Shown here: positions 50,660 to 59,065 of the stretch, in pieces
How positions within the stretch are numbered: the stretch's first letter is position 1
Layout: each line of letters starts with the position of its first letter
Origin: Falsiphaeobacter marinintestinus
Lineage (GTDB): Bacteria; Pseudomonadota; Alphaproteobacteria; Rhodobacterales; Rhodobacteraceae
Assembly: GCF_007923355.1 (NCBI RefSeq)
Contig: NZ_VOGO01000001.1
Location: 620,001-684,000, forward strand
Length of the DNA stretch: 64,000 bases
Reading direction: 5' to 3'
Program-made: the position numbers and the translations under genes
Notes under the pieces: generated by a model
Databases searched by the model: none
What the model saw: only the letters and a program-made list of their open reading frames with translations
Told to the model about the DNA's origin: nothing

Positions 50660-51520
50660 ATGATAGAAATAATGGACAAACGCCTGCGCGCCGCCCGGTT
50701 TCGCGACCGCCTTGCACAGGCCATGCGCGACACCGACACCACTCAAAGCGCGCTGGCCCGCGCCACCGCCGTCGACCGGTCGACAATTTCGCAACTTCTG
50801 ACCGATGACGGCGCGCGCCTGCCCAACGCCCATGTGGTCGGCGCCTGCGCCACTGCGCTTGGCGTCTCGGCTGACTGGCTGTTGGGATTGTCGGACCGAC
50901 CTGAAAGCGCAGCCGACCTTCTGTCAGCAAGCCTGTCAGTCACCGAGGCCGCCCGCGCCCTCGTCGATGAACGAATCTTCGACTGGCACCGCGAGGCAGC
51001 AGGTTACAAAATCCGCCACGTCCCCGCCGCCCTGCCCGACATGCTGAAAACCCGCGCCCTGATGGAATGGGAATATACACCGCACCTGGGTCGCACCGCC
51101 GATCAGGCCATTGGTGCCTCCGAAGACCGGCTTGAATGGATGCGCAGCGCCCGATCCGACTATGAAATCGCCATGCCGCTTTATGAACTGCACAGCTTTG
51201 CCCATGGCGTCGGCTATTATCAGGACGTCCCACTCGACATCCGGCTGGAACAGCTCGACAGGTTCCACGACCTCACCGAACAACTCTATCCGCGCCTGAG
51301 GATCTATCTGTTTGACGCACGAAGGCTGTTTTCCTCGCCGCTCACGGTGTTCGGCCCGCTACTTTGCGTGCTCTATGTCGGCAGCAACTACCTCGCATTT
51401 CGCGACCTTGAACGGGTCGAGATTTTCACCAACCATTTCGACCGATTGGTGCGCGAAGCAGATCTTACCGCCCGCCACCTACCCACGCACCTGCGTCACC
51501 TGCGCGCCGCTATCGCCTGA
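50660..51520 (+). CDS. XRE-family helix-turn-helix regulator
   Basis: A 286-residue protein. Residues about 13-80 form an XRE-type HTH (RLAQAMRDTDTTQSALARATAVDRSTISQLLTDDGARLPNAHVVGACATALGVSADWLLGLSD). The remaining 200 residues are a soluble sensory domain of unknown type (LYELHSFAHGVGYYQDVPLDIRLEQLDRFHDLTEQLYPRL) and carry no membrane segment. It is divergent from the desaturase/DUF2061 operon and overlapping palindromes touch its start, so it probably regulates membrane lipid genes. A terminator-like inverted element follows its stop. Confidence 0.83.
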   Translation: MIEIMDKRLRAARFRDRLAQAMRDTDTTQSALARATAVDRSTISQLLTDDGARLPNAHVVGACATALGVSADWLLGLSDRPESAADLLSASLSVTEAARALVDERIFDWHREAAGYKIRHVPAALPDMLKTRALMEWEYTPHLGRTADQAIGASEDRLEWMRSARSDYEIAMPLYELHSFAHGVGYYQDVPLDIRLEQLDRFHDLTEQLYPRLRIYLFDARRLFSSPLTVFGPLLCVLYVGSNYLAFRDLERVEIFTNHFDRLVREADLTARHLPTHLRHLRAAIA

Positions 51521-51536
51521 TCGCGCCTGCAGAATT

Positions 51537-51628
51537 GGGTATTTGAAACAAGAAAGAAGCCAAGACCCCCCGCCTGCTTCTTTCTTGTTTCAAATACCCT
51601 CGCCGAAGGCAGCCCGGCCACGCCGGGC
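51537..51628. terminator. Bidirectional terminator-like element, 24-bp perfect inverted repeat
   Basis: A 24-bp arm (51537-51560, beginning GGGTATTTGAAACAAG) is repeated perfectly inverted at 51576-51599 across a 15-base loop. A second hairpin, GCCCGGC/GCCGGGC (51612-51628), lies on the SDR side. Each arm is a copy of the tail element seen after other genes; one copy faces each of the two convergent genes (XRE and SDR). Confidence 0.7.
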
Positions 51629-51638
51629 ATTTCCAAGC

Positions 51639-52400
51639 TCAGGGCTTAGGATCCGGGTTCTCGGTATGTCCATCGACGGCAATCACCTGCCCCGAGACCA
51701 TCCGCGCCGCATCCGAAGCCAAGAACACGGCCATCGCGGCAATATCCTGGGCTTCGACAAAGGACCGCATCGACGTTCCAGAAGCATATCCTGAGTACAC
51801 CTCGTCGCGGGTCATCCCCTTGGCCGCCGCCTCGCGCGCCAGAACGCCTTCCATCCGCGGCCCTTCCACGGCCCCCGGACAAATCGCATTGGCGCGGATG
51901 CCAAACGGCCCAAGCTCCATCGCCAGCGTCTTCATCAACCCGATCACGCCCCATTTTGCCGCAGCATAGGGCGACCGGTTCGGGTACCCGAACTGCCCGG
52001 CGGTGGACGAGGTCAGAACAATTGCCCCTGCACCCTGCGCCTTCATCATCGGAGCGGCCAGCTTGGCCGCCAGAAACGCGCCATCCAGATTGACCGCCGT
52101 GCAGGCGCGCCAGCCGTCCAGCGTCACTTCCTCGACAGGCGCCGTCGGTCCGGCTATCCCGGCGTTGGCGCACAGCACATCCAGCCCGCCCCACGCGGCC
52201 TCGATTGAACGGCCCAACTCAGCCATCCCGGCCTCGTCCGCGACATCGACGCAGGTCGTGTGCCACGTTGCTGGACAGGCCTTTAAGGCCCCGGCATCCA
52301 CATCCGTCACCCAGACCTGCGTGCCGCCTTCGGCAAAGGCCTCGGCCTTGGCACGGCCAATTCCGGACGCCCCGGCCGTGATCAGGACCCGCGCGCTCAT
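51639..52400 (-). CDS. Short-chain dehydrogenase in the carnitine operon
   Basis: A 253-residue classical SDR: TAGASGIG at about residues 8-15, NAG at about 82, Ser in LTSSTAG and YAAAK as the Tyr-Lys pair, ending SGQVIAVDGHTENPDPKP. It overlaps the carnitine dehydrogenase fusion by four bases (ATGA), so it is the last cistron of that operon. A 3-hydroxyacid such as 3-hydroxybutyrate, produced or fed by the acetoacetate released by BKACE, would be a reasonable substrate; this is inferred. Confidence 0.85.
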   Translation of the reverse strand: MSARVLITAGASGIGRAKAEAFAEGGTQVWVTDVDAGALKACPATWHTTCVDVADEAGMAELGRSIEAAWGGLDVLCANAGIAGPTAPVEEVTLDGWRACTAVNLDGAFLAAKLAAPMMKAQGAGAIVLTSSTAGQFGYPNRSPYAAAKWGVIGLMKTLAMELGPFGIRANAICPGAVEGPRMEGVLAREAAAKGMTRDEVYSGYASGTSMRSFVEAQDIAAMAVFLASDAARMVSGQVIAVDGHTENPDPKP

Positions 52401-53881
52401 CCTGGCTTGCGGATCGCGTTGCCCGCCCCTTCAGGATAGGCCAGCCCGGCCTGGGCCGCGCCAATCCGCGCCATCGCCGTTTCAATCGCGTCGGACGGCG
52501 CACACGGTTTGCGCGTCTTCAGACTGACATGCAGCAGAAAATGCTCGCCCGTCGCAATCAGATTGCCGTCCTTGTACATTCGATGGAACAGGTGCAGCTT
52601 CTTGCCCTTGCCCAACAGCATCTGTGTACGCACTTCGATCCGGTCGCCCACAAGACATTCATCCAGATGCCGGATATGGCTTTCAGCGGTGAAGTAACTG
52701 CCGCCCTCAGGGTCCGAGATGTAATCCGCATCACAGCCGATCAGTTGCATGAACCGGTCAGTCGCGCGCGCAAACGCATCCAGATACCGCGACTCGGTCA
52801 TGTGGCCATTGTAATCGGCCCAATCGATCGGCACGGCGGTCGACAACGTCAGGATCGGTTGCGCCAGATCACCAGCCGCGTCCAGCCCGTCGCCCAGCGG
52901 AGTCCCCGCCTTCAGGCGTGCGTCCTGAGCGTTCAGAACCGCCCCCGCGCCCCAGTCAAACGGCTTTAGCGCCCGCATCATGCCGACAAGGTTGTCATCG
53001 CGAATGCGCTCCAGTTCGCGGATCGAATGCTGCCCCGATTGCGCGTCCGACTGATCGGCGATCAGATCGACCAGCTCGTCGGTGAACTCGGGCACATCCA
53101 TCAGCTTGGTCCAAGGCCATTTCAGCGCCGGGCCAAACTGGGCCATGAAATGGCGCATTCCGGCTTCGCCCCCGGCCACGCGATAGGTCTCGAACAGCCC
53201 CATCTGCGCCCAGCGAATGCCAAAGCCCATGCGGATCGCCTCGTCGATCTCTTCCGTCGTGGCCACGCCATCCTTGACCAGCCACAACGCCTCGCGCCAC
53301 ACCGCCTCAAGGAACCGGTCCGCAATATGCGCATCGATTTCCTTCTTCACGTGCAACGGGAACATGCCCAGACCCGACAGAGTGTCCTTGGCGCGCGCGA
53401 TCAAATCGGCATCATTGGCCGCCGTCGTCACCAGTTCAATCAGCGGCAACAGATACACCGGGTTGAACGGATGCGTGACTACGATCTGACCGGGCCGCGC
53501 CGCGCCTTCCTGCAATTCGGACGGTTTGAACCCGCTGGTGGACGACCCGATGATCGCCCCTTCGTCACAGGCGGCCTGCAACCCGGCATACACTTTCAGC
53601 TTCAGATCCAGCCGTTCCGGCACGCTTTCCTGAACCCACGCAGCCCCGGCAACAGCTTCCGCCAGATCCGCATGAAAGGTCAAAGCCCCCTCTGCGGGCA
53701 TCGGAGCATCCGCCAACCCAGGCAGGCTGTGGCGCGCATTGGCCAGCACTTCGTCGATCTTGCGCTCGGCTTCCGGGTCCGGGTCAAACACCCGTACATC
53801 CCAGCCATTCAGCAAAAACCGTGCGGCCCAGCCGCCCCCGATTACGCCGCCACCAATGATTGCCGCAACCTGTCGCGCCAT
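52397..53881 (-). CDS. cdhA: L-carnitine dehydrogenase-thioesterase fusion (CdhA-CdhB)
   Basis: A 494-residue protein. Residues 1 to about 315 are a 3-hydroxyacyl-CoA-dehydrogenase-type enzyme (AAIIGGGVIGGGWAARFLLNG, VTHPFNPVYLLPLIELV, KKEIDAHIADRFLEAVWREALWLV), matching carnitine 3-dehydrogenase. Residues about 340-480 are a hot-dog thioesterase domain (IDWADYNGHMTESRYLDAFARATD, HIRHLDECLVGDRIEVRTQML). Such fused forms are known for rhizobial carnitine dehydrogenases, while in Pseudomonas the thioesterase is a separate gene (CdhB). It oxidises L-carnitine to 3-dehydrocarnitine, and the thioesterase would act on betainyl-CoA. The operon also encodes CdhC-type BKACE. Confidence 0.88.
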   Translation of the reverse strand: MARQVAAIIGGGVIGGGWAARFLLNGWDVRVFDPDPEAERKIDEVLANARHSLPGLADAPMPAEGALTFHADLAEAVAGAAWVQESVPERLDLKLKVYAGLQAACDEGAIIGSSTSGFKPSELQEGAARPGQIVVTHPFNPVYLLPLIELVTTAANDADLIARAKDTLSGLGMFPLHVKKEIDAHIADRFLEAVWREALWLVKDGVATTEEIDEAIRMGFGIRWAQMGLFETYRVAGGEAGMRHFMAQFGPALKWPWTKLMDVPEFTDELVDLIADQSDAQSGQHSIRELERIRDDNLVGMMRALKPFDWGAGAVLNAQDARLKAGTPLGDGLDAAGDLAQPILTLSTAVPIDWADYNGHMTESRYLDAFARATDRFMQLIGCDADYISDPEGGSYFTAESHIRHLDECLVGDRIEVRTQMLLGKGKKLHLFHRMYKDGNLIATGEHFLLHVSLKTRKPCAPSDAIETAMARIGAAQAGLAYPEGAGNAIRKPG

Positions 53882-53887
53882 ACCTTG

Positions 53888-54436
53888 TCAGTCCTTTGTT
53901 TGCGGAACGCGATACAGCGCATCCGTGTCATACCCGTTGGCCCGCAGAACCGCCTGCGCTGCCTCGTATTCTGTGTCCGAAATCTGCGCGGCCCGGGCCA
54001 GGATCCACCCTGTTGTGCCCTCGGGGGCGCCGACCACAGCGACCGAATAATCCCCGGTCACATCCAGCACCCAATAATCGCCCCACAGAAATCCAAGCAC
54101 CGACAACCCGGGCACAAATGTGACCTCAAGCTTGCCTGCCTCGACCGGGCGTGCCACGCCCTTGGCCTGTTTCACCGGCCCGTCCACCGCGCCTTTGCGG
54201 CAGGTGTTCAGAACATCGATCCGGCCATCACCGCGCGCCGAATATTCTGCCGTGACCGCCATGCAGTCTTTTTCAAACCGGTTCGGGAAGCGGGCAATCT
54301 CGTACCACTTGCCCAGATACTGCGTCAGGTCCAGCGTGGTATCGACGGTCATCGGGACAGTCGTATCCCGGTACCCCTCGGCCCCGGCAGAGGTGGCAGC
54401 AAAGATCGAGGCAATCGCAATCAGACGGCGCAACAT
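53888..54436 (-). CDS. Lipocalin (Blc family), periplasmic
   Basis: A 182-residue bacterial lipocalin: LGKWYEIARFPNRFEKDCMAVTAEYS is the classical first motif and GDYWVLDVTGDYSVAVVGAP the second. The N-terminus MLRRLIAIASIFAATSAGA is a signal peptide, but there is no lipobox cysteine, so unlike E. coli Blc it is probably soluble in the periplasm. It sits between the CdhC-type and CdhA-type genes, six bases from the latter, suggesting cotranscription. Its part in carnitine use is unclear; binding of a hydrophobic acyl compound such as acylcarnitine is possible. Confidence 0.85.
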   Translation of the reverse strand: MLRRLIAIASIFAATSAGAEGYRDTTVPMTVDTTLDLTQYLGKWYEIARFPNRFEKDCMAVTAEYSARGDGRIDVLNTCRKGAVDGPVKQAKGVARPVEAGKLEVTFVPGLSVLGFLWGDYWVLDVTGDYSVAVVGAPEGTTGWILARAAQISDTEYEAAQAVLRANGYDTDALYRVPQTKD

Positions 54437-54498
54437 ATGAAGTCTCCTGAAGTGAACGGTTCTGATCCCTATACGGTCAAAACTGCCGCGCGGATCGG

Positions 54499-55416
54499 TC
54501 AGGCCGCTTTGGGCGCACGTTTGACCAGCCCCAGCTTGGCCCGCACCTCATCCGGTCCGATCACCCGGGCGCCCATGTTCTCGATGATCGTGACCGACCG
54601 TTCGACCAGCTGCGCATTGGTCGCCAGCACACCCTTGTCCAGCCACAGGTTGTCCTCCAGACCAACACGCACATGCCCGCCCGCCAGCACGGCAGCGGCA
54701 ACATAAGCCATCTGGTCCCGGCCCAGCGAAAACGCGCTGAACGTCCAGTCGTCCGGCACGTTATTGACCATCGCCATGAAGGTGTTCAGGTCGTTCGGCG
54801 CCCCCCACGGAACCCCCATGCACAGCTGCACCAACGCGGGCGCATTCAGAACGCCGTCCTTGACCAGCTGCTTGGCGTACCAAAGATGGCCGGTGTCAAA
54901 CGCCTCGATCTCGGGCTTCACACCCAGATGGGTCATCATCCGCCCCATCGCCGTCAGCATGCCGGGCGTGTTGGTCATCACGTAATCGGCTTCGGCAAAG
55001 TTCATCGTGCCGCAATCCAGCGTGCAGATCTCGGGCAGACATTGCGCAATATGTTCGACCCGCTCTGCCGCACCGATCATGTCGGTGCCGTCTTCGTTCA
55101 CCGGAAACGGCGCTTCGGTCGGCCCGAATACGATGTCCCCGCCCATGCCCGCCGTCAGGTTCAGCACCACGTCGACCTCGGATTCGCGGACCCGGTCCGT
55201 CACTTCGCGATACAGCGCCAGATCGCGCGAGGGCACGCCGGTTTCAGGGTCGCGGACATGGCAATGCACTACCGCTGCCCCGGCCCGCGCCGCGTCAATC
55301 GCACTGTCCGCGATCTGCTGGGGCGAGCGCGGCACATGCGGGCTGCGATCCTGAGAGCTGCCCGAACCGGTCACGGCGCAGGTGATAAAAACCTCTTTGT
55401 TCATGGTCAGTGGCAT
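54499..55416 (-). CDS. cdhC: CdhC-type BKACE (dehydrocarnitine cleavage)
   Basis: From ATG 55416 (GGAGGG upstream) it has 305 residues. BKACE signatures are FITCAVTGSG, AAVVHCHVRDPETG (zinc HxH), LNLTAGMGGDIVFG, LDCGTMNFAEADYVMTN and GGHVRVGLEDNLWL. Next to a carnitine dehydrogenase it should cleave 3-dehydrocarnitine with acetyl-CoA into acetoacetate and betainyl-CoA, which the fused thioesterase turns into glycine betaine. The frame is open to 56172, but that part is antisense to the regulator. It is divergent from the GlxA-type regulator with 78 bases between. Confidence 0.88.
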   Translation of the reverse strand: MPLTMNKEVFITCAVTGSGSSQDRSPHVPRSPQQIADSAIDAARAGAAVVHCHVRDPETGVPSRDLALYREVTDRVRESEVDVVLNLTAGMGGDIVFGPTEAPFPVNEDGTDMIGAAERVEHIAQCLPEICTLDCGTMNFAEADYVMTNTPGMLTAMGRMMTHLGVKPEIEAFDTGHLWYAKQLVKDGVLNAPALVQLCMGVPWGAPNDLNTFMAMVNNVPDDWTFSAFSLGRDQMAYVAAAVLAGGHVRVGLEDNLWLDKGVLATNAQLVERSVTIIENMGARVIGPDEVRAKLGLVKRAPKAA

Positions 55417-55494
55417 GGAACCCTCCAATCTGATCTGGCCCGTATCATGACCGGGCTTGGCGATATCCACTTTACGTAATATGCTCCCAATTTG

Positions 55495-56454
55495 ATGAAA
55501 TACGCAAAAAATGCCCCTCCGCTGCGGGTCACCGTTCTGGTTCTGAATGGCGCCAACATGCTCAGCCTCGCCGCTGCAGTTGATCCGATGCGGGCCGCAA
55601 ACCGGATGGCGAACCGCCCTTTGTTCACCTGGACCTACGCCACCGCCACGGGCGATCCATCCCGGCTGACCAGCGGCCTGCCTGTCCCGGGCGAGGCTCT
55701 GTCGCGCATAACGGCTTGCGATCTGCTCCTGATCATCGCCAGTTTCGAGCTTGAGCAACAAGATACCCCGGCCCTGCGCGCGGGCCTGCGCCGGATCGCG
55801 GCCTCGGGGGCTCGGATCGCCGGGTTCGACGGCGGCCCCTGGCTGATGGCGACGGCAGGCCTGCTGGATCGCCACAACGCCACGACCCATTGGGAAGACC
55901 TCGATCGGTTTGCCGCCCGGTTCCCAACCGTCAACGTGCTCCCCGACCGCTTTCATATCGACGGCGCCCGCCTGACCAGTGGCGGCGCGATGCCCGGGCT
56001 CGACATGATGCTGTCCCTGATCGCCACCGATTTCGGCCAGCCCCTCGCGACCCGTGTCGCCGGAGCCTTCATCCATGACAGCCCGCAAAACCCGATGCGC
56101 CAGCAAAGCCGCGCCGGAGGTCACCCCGGCCACAACGCGGTTACCGCCCGCGCCAGTGCGACCATGGAGCAATCGCTCGACGCCCCGCTGCCCCTGACCG
56201 AAATCGCGCGCCGCTCAGGCCAAAGCCCGCGCTCTCTGCAAACCCAGTTCCGCGACCGGCTGAACACCACGCCGCAAGCGCATTACCTGCACCTGCGCCT
56301 GACCGAAGCGATGCGCCTTGTCATCGACACCGACCAACCACTGCAGGACGTCGCGCTCGCCACCGGGTTCGCCTCACAATCCAGCTTCGCCCGCGCCTTC
56401 AAAGCCGCCCATGGCCGCTCTGCCCGCGACATCCGCCTCAAAGGCTTTGCCTGA
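55495..56454 (+). CDS. GlxA-family AraC regulator (CdhR-like)
   Basis: From ATG 55495 it has 319 residues. Residues about 10-175 form a DJ-1/PfpI-like domain (VLVLNGANMLSLAAAVDPMRAANRM, IAGFDGGPWLMATAGLLD), and about 215-319 an AraC HTH_18 domain (PLPLTEIARRSGQSPRSLQTQFRDRLNTTPQAHYLHLRLTEAMRLV, FASQSSFARAFKAAHGRSARDIR). This is the architecture of CdhR and GbdR, activators of carnitine and glycine-betaine catabolism in Pseudomonas. It is divergent from the cdhC operon and probably activates it in response to carnitine or a product. Confidence 0.87.
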   Translation: MKYAKNAPPLRVTVLVLNGANMLSLAAAVDPMRAANRMANRPLFTWTYATATGDPSRLTSGLPVPGEALSRITACDLLLIIASFELEQQDTPALRAGLRRIAASGARIAGFDGGPWLMATAGLLDRHNATTHWEDLDRFAARFPTVNVLPDRFHIDGARLTSGGAMPGLDMMLSLIATDFGQPLATRVAGAFIHDSPQNPMRQQSRAGGHPGHNAVTARASATMEQSLDAPLPLTEIARRSGQSPRSLQTQFRDRLNTTPQAHYLHLRLTEAMRLVIDTDQPLQDVALATGFASQSSFARAFKAAHGRSARDIRLKGFA

Positions 56455-56456
56455 TC

Positions 56457-56525
56457 TTTTCCTCTTGCTGAAAATATCCCGGGGGTGAATTGGCCAATGG
56501 CCAAGAGGGGGCAGCGCCCCCTCCC
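56457..56525 (-). terminator. Conserved hairpin-plus-tail element after the aldo/keto reductase gene
   Basis: Two stems are visible: GAGGGGGC/GCCCCCTC (56506-56524) and TTGGCC/GGCCAA (56491-56505). On the minus strand they are followed by CCCCCGGGATATTTTCAGCA and AGAGGAAAAG, matching the tail of the other copies. It lies between convergent genes and is oriented for the aldo/keto reductase. Confidence 0.65.
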
Positions 56526-56536
56526 GAACCCACGCC

Positions 56537-57601
56537 TTAATACGGCATCGGATGCGCCCGATGCGCGGTGTCGATCTCACGCAACACCTCGTCGCTCAGC
56601 ACCACATTGACCGACTCCAGCGCATGGTCCAGCTGAACCATATGCGTCGCCCCGAAGATCGCCGACGCCATGAAAGGCCGCATCCGGCACCAGGCCAGCG
56701 CCATGTGCACCGGATCGATCCCGTGCCGCTTGGCAATATCCAGATAGGCCTGGGCAGCAGGCAAAACGCGATCCGTCATCCGTCCCCCCAGATCGCTGGA
56801 CCCGCTGACAACTTTCGCCACGGCCAACCGTGATCCGTCCGGAACCGCCCCATCCTGGTACTTGCCAGTCAGCAACCCGGTCGCCAATGGCGAAAACGAC
56901 AGCAACCCGACATCTTCATTGATGCTCAGCTCGGCCATATCCGTGTCATACAACCGGCACAGCAACGAATATTCATTCTGCACAGACGCCACACGCGGCC
57001 AGCCGTGCGTCTCGGCAATCCGCAACCACTGCGCCGTGCCCCAGGCACTTTCGTTCGACAGACCGAAATGGCGGATGTTGCCCTTGTCCACCTGCACCTG
57101 CAGCGCCTCAAGGCACGCTTCCATATTGGCCAGCGTCTCGTCACGGTTCTGCGCTGACGGATCATAGGTCCAGTTCTGACGGAACATATAACTGCCCCGG
57201 TTCGGCCAGTGAAACTGATACAGGTCGATGTAATCCGTCTGAAGCCGTGTCAGCGACGCCTCGATGGTCCCGGGGATCGATTCCGGCGTGATCGGCGCGC
57301 CGTCGCGGATATGGCCCAATCCGGCCCCCGAATGTTTGGTCGCCAGAATGTACTCGCCCCGCCGTCCCGGGTTGGCCGCATTCCAGGTCCCGATGATCTC
57401 TTCGGTGCGCCCGGTGGTCTCAGCCGATATAGGGTTCACGGGATACATTTCAGCCGTATCGACAATATTGATACCCGCCGCCAGCGCGACATTCATCTGG
57501 GCATGCCCGTCGGCTTCCGGGGTCTGGGTGCCAAACGTCATCGTTCCAAGACACAGCTCCGAGACAGTCAGGCCGGTACGGCCCAGAGGGTTCATCTTCA
57601 T
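56537..57601 (-). CDS. Aldo/keto reductase, Tas-like
   Basis: From ATG 57601 (AAGGA upstream) it has 354 residues, the length of E. coli Tas. The catalytic tetrad is visible: Asp and Tyr in IVDTAEMYP, Lys in LATKHSG and His in YQFHWPN; the cofactor region SFSPLATGLLTGKY and SAIFGATHMVQLDHALESV is also typical. It reduces aldehydes or ketones with NADPH. The frame extends to 57700, with no family residues. The LexA-type box at 57695 lies 94 bases before its start and could in principle affect it too. Confidence 0.86.
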   Translation of the reverse strand: MKMNPLGRTGLTVSELCLGTMTFGTQTPEADGHAQMNVALAAGINIVDTAEMYPVNPISAETTGRTEEIIGTWNAANPGRRGEYILATKHSGAGLGHIRDGAPITPESIPGTIEASLTRLQTDYIDLYQFHWPNRGSYMFRQNWTYDPSAQNRDETLANMEACLEALQVQVDKGNIRHFGLSNESAWGTAQWLRIAETHGWPRVASVQNEYSLLCRLYDTDMAELSINEDVGLLSFSPLATGLLTGKYQDGAVPDGSRLAVAKVVSGSSDLGGRMTDRVLPAAQAYLDIAKRHGIDPVHMALAWCRMRPFMASAIFGATHMVQLDHALESVNVVLSDEVLREIDTAHRAHPMPY

Positions 57602-57694
57602 GCGCGGTTCCTTTCGTGTTTGGCGCAACCCTAGCGCGCCACCCGGCAGGGGCAATGCCCGACAACACCGCTCACCCCGAAAGACTCCAATTGA

Positions 57695-57709
57695 GAACAT
57701 AAAGTGAAC
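57695..57709 (+). promoter_or_regulatory. LexA (SOS) box, alphaproteobacterial type
   Basis: GAACATAAAGTGAAC is an exact GAAC-N7-GAAC direct repeat, the LexA operator form known for alphaproteobacteria. It lies 16 bases before the ImuA-like start at 57726. The match has eight fixed bases in the right spacing and in front of a DNA-damage-type gene, so DNA-damage induction is a reasonable inference. Confidence 0.72.
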
Positions 57710-57725
57710 ATTGTAACCTGCGACT

Positions 57726-58340
57726 ATGGCGACTCACCTTCTCACCCGCACCGACCGGCGCGCCGGTCCGCACTTCGCGCTGCATGACCAGATCACGCTG
57801 GCACAGGGCCGGGTCCACGAGGCCTGCGGCCCCTCACGGCGCACCTTTGCCATGTGGCTGGCCGGGCGCATGACCGGCCCCGTGCTGTGGATCCTCCCCG
57901 ATTGGGAATCCGATCAACTGAACCCCGACGGCATGCTGCCCTTTGTCGACCCGGCCCGGTTTCTCTTTGTCCACGCACGCCGCGCCGATGACCTGCTCTG
58001 GTGCACCGAAGAGGCATTGCGCGCCGGCCCCGTCCCGCTGGTGGTGGCCGACCTGCCCGGCCCCCCGGCCCTGACCCCGGTCCGGCGCATGCATCTGGCG
58101 GCCGAAACCGGCGCGACATCCGGCACGGCGCCACTGGGCCTGCTGCTGACCCCCGGCGACGGCGGCGCGCAGGGCATCGAAAGCCGCTGGCACATGGCCC
58201 CCGCACATCAGGGCCGCGCCCGCACCTGGCGGCTTGAGCGTCGCCGCGCCCGCACCCTGCCCCCCAAAAGCTGGGCCGCCACCCAAACCCGCCCCCGTGC
58301 GGGTCTTGAGCTGACCGACCTGTCCACCGGCCCCGCATGA
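57726..58340 (+). CDS. ImuA-like DNA-damage protein, orphan
   Basis: A 204-residue protein resembling ImuA/SulA-type RecA-like proteins: RVHEACGPSRRTFAMWLAGRMTGPVLWILPDWESDQLNPDG corresponds to the strand and Walker-A region (degenerate: GPSRRTFA), and DDLLWCTEEALRAGPVPLVVADL with LTPVRRMHLAAETG to the family's central block. In the usual mutasome operon imuA is followed by imuB and dnaE2 for translesion synthesis; here YceI and an MFS gene follow instead. A LexA box directly before the start supports SOS control. The role may be as accessory or regulator of a mutasome encoded elsewhere. Confidence 0.72.
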   Translation: MATHLLTRTDRRAGPHFALHDQITLAQGRVHEACGPSRRTFAMWLAGRMTGPVLWILPDWESDQLNPDGMLPFVDPARFLFVHARRADDLLWCTEEALRAGPVPLVVADLPGPPALTPVRRMHLAAETGATSGTAPLGLLLTPGDGGAQGIESRWHMAPAHQGRARTWRLERRRARTLPPKSWAATQTRPRAGLELTDLSTGPA

Positions 58341-58393
58341 AAACCCCATGAGGCCCCTTACCTTACCGCCCGCACTGCCCTATCGTCCGCGGT

Positions 58394-58987
58394 ATGTATT
58401 TGATTTCCCGGCGACATGCCCTGCTGGCACTGTTGGCCGCCCCCATGACACCCGCCCTTGCGGCACCGGTTTCCTACCGGCTCGATACAAAAGCATCCAA
58501 CGTCCAGTTCACCTTTTCCATCGCGGGCCTGATGCAAACCGGCACGATGCCCGTCAAATCGGCCCAAATCACCGTCGATCCGCTGCGCCTCGAAGACAGC
58601 CGTTTCCAGGTCGTCCTTGACGCCGCCTCGGCCAAAACATCGCTCGACATCGCCGCCCGCGCCATGGCCGGCCCCGAAATTCTGGATACCGATCGCTTCC
58701 CCAAAATCACCTTCGCCACAACCAGCGTGCAACTGGCCGCTGACAACCGCCTGTCCCTGGGCGCGACGATCCGGGGCAACCTCACCCTGCGCGGCATCAC
58801 ACACCCCGTGCAACTGAACGCCGAACTCTACCGCCCGCGCGACACGGCCCCCGATGACCTCAGCACCCTGTCAGCACGTCTCAGTGGCCAGATCAGCCGC
58901 AGCCGGTTCGGGGCCTCCGGATACGCCGACCTTGTTGCAGATGCGGTTGGCCTGGACATCACCGCAGTCGTCCATGCCGCAGGCTGA
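58394..58987 (+). CDS. YceI-family periplasmic protein
   Basis: A 197-residue protein with a signal peptide (YLISRRHALLALLAAPMTPALAAP, Tat-like double Arg at 6-7) and a YceI lipocalin-like barrel: VSYRLDTKASNVQFTFSIAGLMQTGTM, AMAGPEILDTDRFPKITF and LRGITHPVQLNAEL. Family members bind isoprenoid quinones or similar lipids in the periplasm and are induced by base or oxidative stress. It begins 53 bases after the ImuA-like gene; cotranscription is possible but not shown. Confidence 0.87.
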   Translation: MYLISRRHALLALLAAPMTPALAAPVSYRLDTKASNVQFTFSIAGLMQTGTMPVKSAQITVDPLRLEDSRFQVVLDAASAKTSLDIAARAMAGPEILDTDRFPKITFATTSVQLAADNRLSLGATIRGNLTLRGITHPVQLNAELYRPRDTAPDDLSTLSARLSGQISRSRFGASGYADLVADAVGLDITAVVHAAG

Positions 58988-59065
58988 TCAAAAACCCCAA
59001 CGGCGACATCAGAACGTCGAAAAAACACAAGCCACCCATCCTGCCCCTGTCATTTTGGCCAAGCC

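Noticed and set aside
55417-56172. Open extension of the cdhC frame to 557 codons
   Set aside because: It is antisense to the GlxA-type regulator; the BKACE fold begins at 55416 after GGAGGG.
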